Assembly (NCBI GenBank): GCA_016713525.1
Contig: JADJOZ010000033.1
Location: forward strand, 558,001-622,000
DNA length: 64,000 nt
Source of the DNA: Bacteroidota bacterium
GTDB lineage: Bacteria; Bacteroidota; Bacteroidia; AKYH767-A; OLB10
Direction of reading: 5' to 3'
A program made the position numbers and the translations under genes. The notes under the pieces are model-generated. The model was not told where the DNA came from, did not search any database, and worked only from the letters and a program-made list of their open reading frames with translations. Within the stretch, counting starts at the first letter, position 1. Every line of letters starts with the position of its first letter. This document shows positions 57,407 through 64,000 of this stretch, piece by piece.

Positions 57407-58678
57407 TTATAATTTCACCAATCTGCGCATCAGATAGCCATTTGCCGTTTGAATACGCAACTGATAAATACCGTTCGATTTATTTGTAATATCGATGGTG
57501 TGTTTTGTTGTAACAGGATAATCAATTACATCACTGAATATTACTTTTCCTGAGACATCAGTCAACGTCATTTCAACTTTAGTTTTTGATGAAAGATTCA
57601 ACGCTACTTCATAAATTCCTGGAGATGGATTCGGCATTACTGTAACTGCATTTTCATCAAGCAGTTCATTCATCCCTACAGGAGTGCAACCAAGAGAGGT
57701 AATTAATAAAGAACGAGGTCCTGTAATTGCAGCATTCATTCTCGTAGACTGCCCCAGTGTAAAAATATTCATACAGGCATCATCGGAATAATCCATATAA
57801 TTTTCATACATGTCTACCATATTGGAAGTATATGGCGGTGGAAAAGGTGATGTTTCTGTACATGTGTTAGGATTGTTCGTTGGACATCCAAATGTTGGAC
57901 TACCTACTGGTGGTGTATCACAAATCTGATCGCCACCAGAGGTGCAATTATTTGCTGTTGTTCCGGCACATCCACTTTGAAAGGTATGGTACAAATTAAA
58001 GTAATGTCCAATTTCATGTGTTGCAGTGCGACCCAAATGATAAGGATTTGCTGAGCCTGATAAATTCGGACCACCAACAGCAGAATAAAGTATAACAACA
58101 TGGTCATTACCGACTGAGCCGGGAGGGAAATTAGCGTATCCGAGTAATCCTCCACCAATATCACCTACATAAATATTCATATATCTGGTGTGATCCCATT
58201 CCGGAGAAACAGTATGAGGATTGCTGGGAAATGAACCGGTATAAGAAACTCTTACGATTCCATTTGTTGCAGCTCCTGTTGGAGTTCTTTTTGCAAGACA
58301 AAACTGAATTTGTGTATTGGCACCAACAGGTTGAAATTGTGATCTTGTATTTACAGCATCAAGATTCATTCTGGAAAAATCATCGTTCAAAACATCCAAT
58401 TGCTCAAAAATATAATTGTCAGAAATATTTTGTGCAGCATTCGTGTAAAGTATATGAAAAACAACAGGAATAGTCACAATCATACCTGTTTTATATTGAG
58501 GATTATCAGCAACAATTTTGTTGATTTGTTGCTCTGCTTGCTGACGTTTTACCCTAACAGAAGGATCATTTTGCTCAAGAGCTGCCTGATGTGCATCTGT
58601 ACCACATCTCTGATATTGCGCGTTTGTTTGCACTGATAGCAGATTCATCGCTACCAGAAATAGAATTAGGCGTTTCAT
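57407..58678 (-). CDS. M43-family zinc metalloprotease (cytophagalysin/pappalysin-like), T9SS-secreted
   Basis: 423 residues. Signal peptide ends TNAQ; pro-region to about 60; then VTIPVVFHILY, a common start of M43 catalytic domains. Zinc site HEIGHYFNLYHTF near 220 (HExxHxxGxxH-like with Asn at the Gly position), then Cys-rich region (disulphides) and the Met-turn NYMDYSDDACMNIFTLGQ near 290. The C-terminus is a type A sorting domain (VTVMPNPSPGIYEVALNLSS ... GIYQLRIQTANG). Predicted extracellular protease. Own consensus promoter. Confidence 0.9.
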   Translation of the reverse strand: MKRLILFLVAMNLLSVQTNAQYQRCGTDAHQAALEQNDPSVRVKRQQAEQQINKIVADNPQYKTGMIVTIPVVFHILYTNAAQNISDNYIFEQLDVLNDDFSRMNLDAVNTRSQFQPVGANTQIQFCLAKRTPTGAATNGIVRVSYTGSFPSNPHTVSPEWDHTRYMNIYVGDIGGGLLGYANFPPGSVGNDHVVILYSAVGGPNLSGSANPYHLGRTATHEIGHYFNLYHTFQSGCAGTTANNCTSGGDQICDTPPVGSPTFGCPTNNPNTCTETSPFPPPYTSNMVDMYENYMDYSDDACMNIFTLGQSTRMNAAITGPRSLLITSLGCTPVGMNELLDENAVTVMPNPSPGIYEVALNLSSKTKVEMTLTDVSGKVIFSDVIDYPVTTKHTIDITNKSNGIYQLRIQTANGYLMRRLVKL

Positions 58679-58704
58679 GTTTTAGGTTTTAAGTAGTTTG
58701 AAAT

Positions 58705-58735
58705 CAAAGTTATACAAAATACATCAGGATCACAA
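58705..58735 (-). promoter_or_regulatory. Promoter of M43 protease gene (TTG-n20-TAACTTTG)
   Basis: Minus-strand TTG (58735-58733) and TAACTTTG (58712-58705) with 20 bases between; 27 bases before the ATG at 58678. Confidence 0.65.
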
Positions 58736-58835
58736 ATTCTTCAAAATAAAGCATTTTTAAAAGATATAAGTATTTGATATGCAAAATATTAGAGTATTAT
58801 TGACACAGAAATGTTAAGTAAAAAACCATTCGGGG

Positions 58836-58866
58836 TTGCCCCACAGGCCGTGATTTAGTATCTTTG
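58836..58866 (+). promoter_or_regulatory. Promoter of giant beta-propeller gene (TTG-n20-TATCTTTG)
   Basis: TTG at 58836-58838 and TATCTTTG at 58859-58866, a full consensus match 30 bases before the ATG at 58896. Confidence 0.7.
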
Positions 58867-58895
58867 AAAAGTATCACACCAATTTTCGATAAATC

Positions 58896-61800
58896 ATGAT
58901 TGATCCCTTTGCAAGTTATATCAGGCCATTTCGTCTGATCGCAATAGGAATTTCTTTATTGATGCTTTCAGCATCCATCGGGTTTGCTCAACTACCACTT
59001 GTATGGAAATCTACTTTTGGAAATGGCGGTGGTGGTAATGACCAGGGTGATTTTATAAGAACAACCGCATCAGGGGATATATTGGTCGCCGGTATTTTTG
59101 AAGGTCAAATAGATATGGATCAGGGGCCGTCTCAAACATTACTTACCTCAAATGGCGGTACTGATGTTTTTATTGCCAGGTATGCTACAAATGGTTCTCT
59201 CATCTTTGCAAAAAATTTTGGTTCCGGATTAGATGAACATGTCTCAGGTTTTGAAGTTGATAGTTCAGGTAATTTTGTTATTGCCGGAAATTTTCATCAG
59301 ACAATGGATTGCGACTTAGGTTCTGCAACTTCAGTATTGCAGTCGAATGGTGGCACCGATATGTTTCTGATTTCATATGATATCAATGCAATACTCATTC
59401 AGGCTTTAAGTTTTGGTGATGCTGCTGATGATGAAATCAATCACATGATCAGGCAAGGCAATATGAATATTTTAATTACCGGAAACTGTAAAGGAACTAT
59501 TGATTTTGATCCTGCCTCAGCTGCAGGAAATGTTTCATTACCACAAGGTGGAATTTTTATGGCTAAGTTCGATCCTGCATTTTCAAATTTATGGTCTTAT
59601 GGATTTGGAAGCGGATCATCTGAAAGTGGTCAGCAACTTGCAGTTGATAGCTCCGGAACTATTTTTCTGACTGGTAAATTTTCTAATTTGCTGGAGATTG
59701 GGAATAATCCTTCCAAACCCTTAGTGCAATTTGGTAACCCTACTTTTGAAACTGTATTTATGGCTCGTTTTAATAGTGAGGGACAAATATTGAATGGCGT
59801 TACAATTGCAAATCCCAATGGTGAAAGTATTGAAGTAAATGCATCCACCACAAACGGATTATATGAGTTTTATATTGCAGGAAGTTTTTCAGGAACTGTT
59901 GATTTTAGTTTTTCAGGAAATCCGTTAACTGCTTCCGGAAATGATAATGATGCATTTGTTGTGAGATACGATAGTTTATTTAATCAGTTGTCGGCTTACA
60001 CATTGTTATCGACTCATAATGCATCTATAAATGATATCAGATGCGATGTTGCCAATAATTATTTTATTACAGGCTTTTTTTGTGATGATGCAACATTTGG
60101 GAAAGGTTCGGGAGCACAAACATTTACTGCGGTGGGGCCACAAGACCTGTTTATCGCTTCTTTTAATTCAGCTGATTCATTGTTATTTGTTAATGTAGCC
60201 GGAGGAAATGGAGCTTCAACATCAGGAACAAATCTAATTTCAACAAATTCCGGAACAATTTATCTGACCGGATCTTTTTCCAATGAAATTGATTTCGATC
60301 AGAGTTCAGGGAGTTTGCTTCTGAATTCCCCGGTTAAATTATCATTTTTTATTGCTTCCTACTCTAGTTCAGGAAATATTATAAATTCATTTAAGGCAGA
60401 AGAATCGTCGGCTGGCGGCTTTGATCAGGCTACCAAAGTCCATGTAACGCCTTTAAATCATACCTACGTTGCAGGTAAATTCAGCGGTACAATTGAAGTC
60501 ACTTCTCAGTCAGGTTCCATTATATTAAATTCTTCCGGAGGAGAAGAAGCAGTGGTATTTAAATATGACGAAACAGGGAATTTGATTCATGCTTTTAAAA
60601 TTGGTGGCACCGGTAATGACCGGATCAATGCAATTATTTCTGATTCTTCCGGTAATATTTATATCGCTGGGGCATTTTCAGGAACAGTAGATTTTAATCC
60701 CGGAGCCGGTGTTACAAATTTAGTGGCCGCTGGTGGTGAAGACATGTTCTTCGCAAAATACGATGATAACGGTTCACTTGTGTGGGCCCGCAAAGCCGGA
60801 GGAAGTGGAAGTGATGGCGCAAACGGTTTAACATTTGATGGAGGAAATAATTTGATTGTAACCGGATATTTCAGCAATACAGTTGATATGAATCCTGCTG
60901 CACCGGTAAATAATTTAGTCTCTGCCGGTAGTGCCGATTTTTTCATTGCTACTTACAACACTTCAGGAGTTTATGTTTCTGCTATCAGGTATGGTGGAAG
61001 TGGTCATGACAGTGCTTCAGATATTCTTTATGATGCCACTACCGGTTCATTTGCTGTTACCGGAAAATTTACCGGATCAGTTAATTTTAATCCCGGAGGC
61101 AGTGCAATGAATTTAACTTCTTCCGGAGGAGTTACAGGCTCAGATGCTTTTTTTGCAAGATATAATTCTTCCGGCGCATTAATCTGGGTTAAACAATTAG
61201 GCAGTGCTGCTAGTTCAGCAACAATTAATTCTATGCAATTCATTCAGGGTGTAACTTCTGAACTCTTGATTGCTGGTTTTGCTCAATCGCGCAATGGTGT
61301 AGATGGAAACCTTGATCTTGATCCCGGAATTGGCAGCGATAATATGTCGGTTCAAGGAAATGATGTCAAAGATGCATTTGTCGCACGCTTTGTATTTGGA
61401 AATTCAGGGAATACAGGAAATTATATTTGGTCGGGCAAATTTCAGTCAAATTACGATGAAGAAATTACAAATATTGCTGTTGACCGGTTATCTGAAACAT
61501 GGTATGCTATTGGAAATTTCAATGGTGAAATTGATTTGAATCCGGATGCGGTTTTCACTTCACTTTATACTCCCTCAGGTGCCTCAGATATTTTTGTAAT
61601 TGCATTTATAGGTACTAGCAATCAGTTCAACTATGCTGAAAGTTTCGGAGGCATCGCGAATGATGCAGGTACAGATATGGCACTAGATGTTAATGACCGG
61701 TTAAGAATTTGCGGATCATTCACCGGGACAGCAGACCTGGCCCCGGGAATTTTTTCCAGCACTTCGGTATCTGCATCAGGATCTGCCGATGGATTTCTGA

Positions 61801-63061
61801 TTGCATTGGGAGATCTGTGCGAACCAGTCGATTATCAGGGTTCATCTCAAACGATTACCATTTGTCAGGGCAAAAATTTTACCATCACGGCAATAAACGG
61901 GAATCAGATATCATTTTATGATGCTTTATCCGGAGGTATTTTATTATCATCAGGATCCCAATTCACTACTCCTGTATTACAATCCACAACTACTTATTTC
62001 ATCGGTGATGATGTCTGTCCGCTGACCCCGCGCACATCGGTAACTGTTAATGTTGATGTAATCCCTCCAGTTTTAGTATCTGCTTCTGGCCCCACAACTT
62101 TCTGTGCCGGTGGTAATGTTCAGCTAACAGCAAGCACTGGGAGTTCGTATGCTTACCAATGGAAAAAATATGGTAATCTGATTTCAGGTGCTTCTGATAC
62201 TGTTTATGCTGCATCGGGGACTGGCACATATAAAGTTACTGCTACTTCTTCATCCGGATGTTCCCGTAATTCCGGAAATACTTTTGTTGTTGTAAATCCA
62301 TTACCACCTGCAAATATTACTGCAACCGGCAATACATCATTTTGTGTCGGCGACAGTGTAAAACTCGAAGCGAATAGTGCAACAGGTTATTCGTATCAAT
62401 GGAAAAAGTACAGCAATGATATTGCAGGTGCCGTAAGTCAGCAGTATGTAGCTCAAGCAGCAGGTCAGTATAAAGTCAGGATAACAGATGCAAATGGTTG
62501 TTCCAGAAATTCGAATTCCATTTTGATTTCTCTTTTGCCATCACCACCTGCTTCAATATTTGCAGGCGGCGCGCTTTCTTTTGTGATGGTGACAGCGTTT
62601 TGCTGCGTGCTAATTCCGGAATAGGAATAAGTTACCAATGGCGCAAAGGTTCATCTTATATCGCCGGGGCAACATCTGATGAGTATTATGCAAGAACCAC
62701 AGGAAACTATAAAGTGACTGTTACAGGAGCAAATGGCTGCACTAAAAATTCAAATGTTTTGTCAGTTACTATTGTGTGCAGAGAAGTACATGCTTCAGAA
62801 CAAAATGATTTATTTACAGTTTATCCAAATCCCGGCGCAGGGAATTTTAATATTAAATTGAACGAAATACCACGTTCTGATTTTGAGTATGTTGTGTTTG
62901 ATCAACGTGGTGCAATAATAACAAAAGGAATAATAAATGCCGGTAACTTTGGAAGTATCGCTTTACCGCATATATCGTCAGGTGTGTATTTGTTATCGAT
63001 TTCCGGTGCTGAAAAAAATCAAAATTTCAGAATTGTTTGTATCCCCGATTATCAACATTAG
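58896..63061 (+). CDS. Giant T9SS-secreted SBBP beta-propeller/Ig-like protein (frameshift at 62579-62582)
   Basis: About 1,388 residues after correction. Signal region (LIAIGISLLMLSASIGFAQ), then roughly a dozen repeats of about 60-75 residues built on the pattern DSSGNIYIAGAFSGTVDFNPG ... FFAKYDDNGSLVWARKAGG, i.e. SBBP-type propeller blades, to about residue 980. Next three Ig-like repeats starting with TTFCAGGNVQLTAS, TSFCVGDSVKLEAN and LSFCDGDSVLLRAN. The tail is a type A sorting domain (FTVYPNPGAGNFNIKLNEI ... GVYLLSISGA). The third Ig repeat is split: T4 at 62579-62582 should be T5. Surface adhesin or matrix role is a guess. moaD begins 4 bp later. Confidence 0.8.
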
Positions 63062-63064
63062 TTT

Positions 63065-63298
63065 ATGGCTTCAGTTAAATTAATTTTTTTTTCAGCTGCA
63101 GCCGAAGCCACCGGATTCAGTGAGCAGCAAGTAATTTCAATTGATACAGCTGCAGTGCGAAAAAACCTGAATGAGAAGTTTCCCCAGCTGGGAAAATTAA
63201 ATTATGCGATTGCTGTAAATCATAAATTAGTTAACGCTAATTTCATACTCTCCGACGGTGATATAGTTGCTATTTTACCACCTTTTTCGGGTGGCTGA
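63065..63298 (+). CDS. moaD: Molybdopterin synthase small subunit MoaD / ThiS-like
   Basis: 77 residues with a ubiquitin-like fold (VKLIFFSAAAEATGFSEQQV ... LSDGDIVAILPPFSGG). The C-terminal Gly-Gly is the site of thiocarboxylation that supplies sulphur for molybdopterin. The neighbouring moaA supports MoaD over ThiS. It starts 3 bp after the previous stop, but functional linkage to that secreted protein is unlikely. The Moco cluster continues beyond the window. Confidence 0.85.
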   Translation: MASVKLIFFSAAAEATGFSEQQVISIDTAAVRKNLNEKFPQLGKLNYAIAVNHKLVNANFILSDGDIVAILPPFSGG

Positions 63299-63374
63299 GA
63301 TGTTTTATCTTTTTTATATGTAATTTTGGGAAGCAGCGATTCACCTTCCTGCATTAAATCAATAATTTAGCTCC

Positions 63375-64000
63375 ATGCTCCAAGATCAATTTGGACGAAT
63401 ACATGACTACCTGAGAATCAGTCTGACAGACCGGTGCAACTATAAATGTTTGTACTGTCTGCCTCAGCCTGAACATAGCATTAATGGAATCAAGGGGGAG
63501 TGTATTTCACACGGTTCGGATCAAATGACCGCCAATGAAATAATTTCGCTTGCAAAGATATTTATACAAGAAGGTGTAAAAAAAATTCGGATAACGGGTG
63601 GTGAGCCGCTGGTAAGAAAAGATGCATCCATGATTATCAGGGAACTTGGAATGACGGGAACGAAATTGGTCATAACAACCAATGGATCCAGAATACATCA
63701 TTTTATGGATGTTTTTAAGGAAGCCGGGATCAATTCTATCAATGTCAGTCTCGATTCTCTTAACAGGGATTTGTTTCATAAACTCACTCAAAGGGATGAC
63801 TTTATACAGGTAAAAAATAACATCCGGTTATTACTCGACCAAAACTTTCATGTTAAAATCAATATGGTGGTGATGAACGGTTATAACGAGAATGAACTTG
63901 CTGATTTTGTTGAGTGGACTAAAGACGCACCTGTACATGTGAGGTTTATTGAATTTATGCCCTTCCCGGGAAATAAATGGCAACCCGACCGTGTGATACA
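63375..64000 (+). CDS. moaA: GTP 3',8-cyclase MoaA, N-terminal part (runs off window)
   Basis: The first 208 codons are present and open to the window edge. The radical-SAM 4Fe-4S motif is DRCNYKCLYCLP (CxxxCxxC) at residues 20-32; the SAM-binding GGEPLVRKD follows near 75, and ITTNGSRI and NVSLDSLNRDLF are typical MoaA strands. It converts GTP to 3',8-cyclo-GTP, the first step of molybdenum-cofactor synthesis. The C-terminal second FeS cluster lies outside. Preceded by moaD; a TAATTTAG box at 63363-63370 is too close to the ATG to be the promoter. Confidence 0.95.
   Translation, partial: MLQDQFGRIHDYLRISLTDRCNYKCLYCLPQPEHSINGIKGECISHGSDQMTANEIISLAKIFIQEGVKKIRITGGEPLVRKDASMIIRELGMTGTKLVITTNGSRIHHFMDVFKEAGINSINVSLDSLNRDLFHKLTQRDDFIQVKNNIRLLLDQNFHVKINMVVMNGYNENELADFVEWTKDAPVHVRFIEFMPFPGNKWQPDRVI

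Noticed and set aside
63363..63370. TAATTTAG as moaA promoter
   Set aside because: It ends 4 bases before the ATG, leaving no room for a start point and leader; co-transcription with moaD is more likely.
1..64000. CRISPR array, tRNA, rRNA, prophage or insertion sequence
   Set aside because: I saw no evenly spaced direct-repeat arrays, no tRNA cloverleaf in the gaps, and no transposase, integrase or phage structural proteins.

Overview
The window is a stretch of chromosome from a member of the Bacteroidota. The evidence is a full-length type IX secretion translocon gene (sprA), at least seven secreted proteins with type IX C-terminal sorting domains, lipoproteins with acidic post-cysteine export signals, paired TonB proteins, class Ia nrdB-nrdA, a Bacteroidota-type sigma-54, and repeated -33/-7 promoters of the form TTG-n(18-21)-TAnnTTTG. 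The DNA is AT-rich with short operons. I see no tRNA, rRNA, CRISPR array, insertion sequence or phage gene; this looks like core chromosome with small accessory modules.

Layout. 1-4.5 kb: the end of an acetolactate decarboxylase gene, a small membrane protein, a TonB-dependent receptor and a GNAT acetyltransferase. 4.6-11.1 kb (minus strand): a secreted alpha-toroid (prenyltransferase/squalene-cyclase fold) protein, a lipoprotein, and an ABC exporter whose permease is fused to an M1 peptidase. 11.5-14 kb (minus): a putative surface copper module made of an MbnP-like lipoprotein, an MbnH-like di-haem peroxidase and a small Cys-containing protein. 14-19.1 kb (minus): winged-helix regulator, membrane protein, TPR-like protein, Dps, zinc metallopeptidase, and a second ABC exporter. 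19.2-24.9 kb: DUF3109 protein, nrdB-nrdA, THUMP RNA methyltransferase. 24.9-28.6 kb: two paralogous type IX substrates. 28.7-33 kb: O-antigen ligase/polymerase, Wzz-like protein, lipocalin, PAP2-like membrane protein. 33-36 kb: rpoN and asnS. 36-40.4 kb: three type IX substrates. 40.5-53.2 kb: maeB, ruvA, sprA, gcvH, vanZ-like, tonB, tonB. 53.3-55 kb: LOG-family protein and deoC. 55-63 kb: DUF3857-like protein, M43 protease, giant beta-propeller adhesin-like protein. 63-64 kb: moaD and the start of moaA.

How the genes fit together. SprA is the outer-membrane exit channel for the T9SS substrates encoded on both sides of it. The TonB pair can energise receptors such as the one at 1.2 kb. MbnP and MbnH are known elsewhere as a copper-binding protein and the haem enzyme that matures it; here both look like surface lipoproteins and share an operon.

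The main caution is sequence quality. Nine genes carry one or two lesions each: eight single-base indels, most in short homopolymers, and two in-frame stops. In every case the protein continues perfectly in another frame or past the stop. The hit genes include asnS and maeB, so I annotate them as whole genes and regard most lesions as sequence errors. All homology statements come from reading motifs by eye; no search was run.
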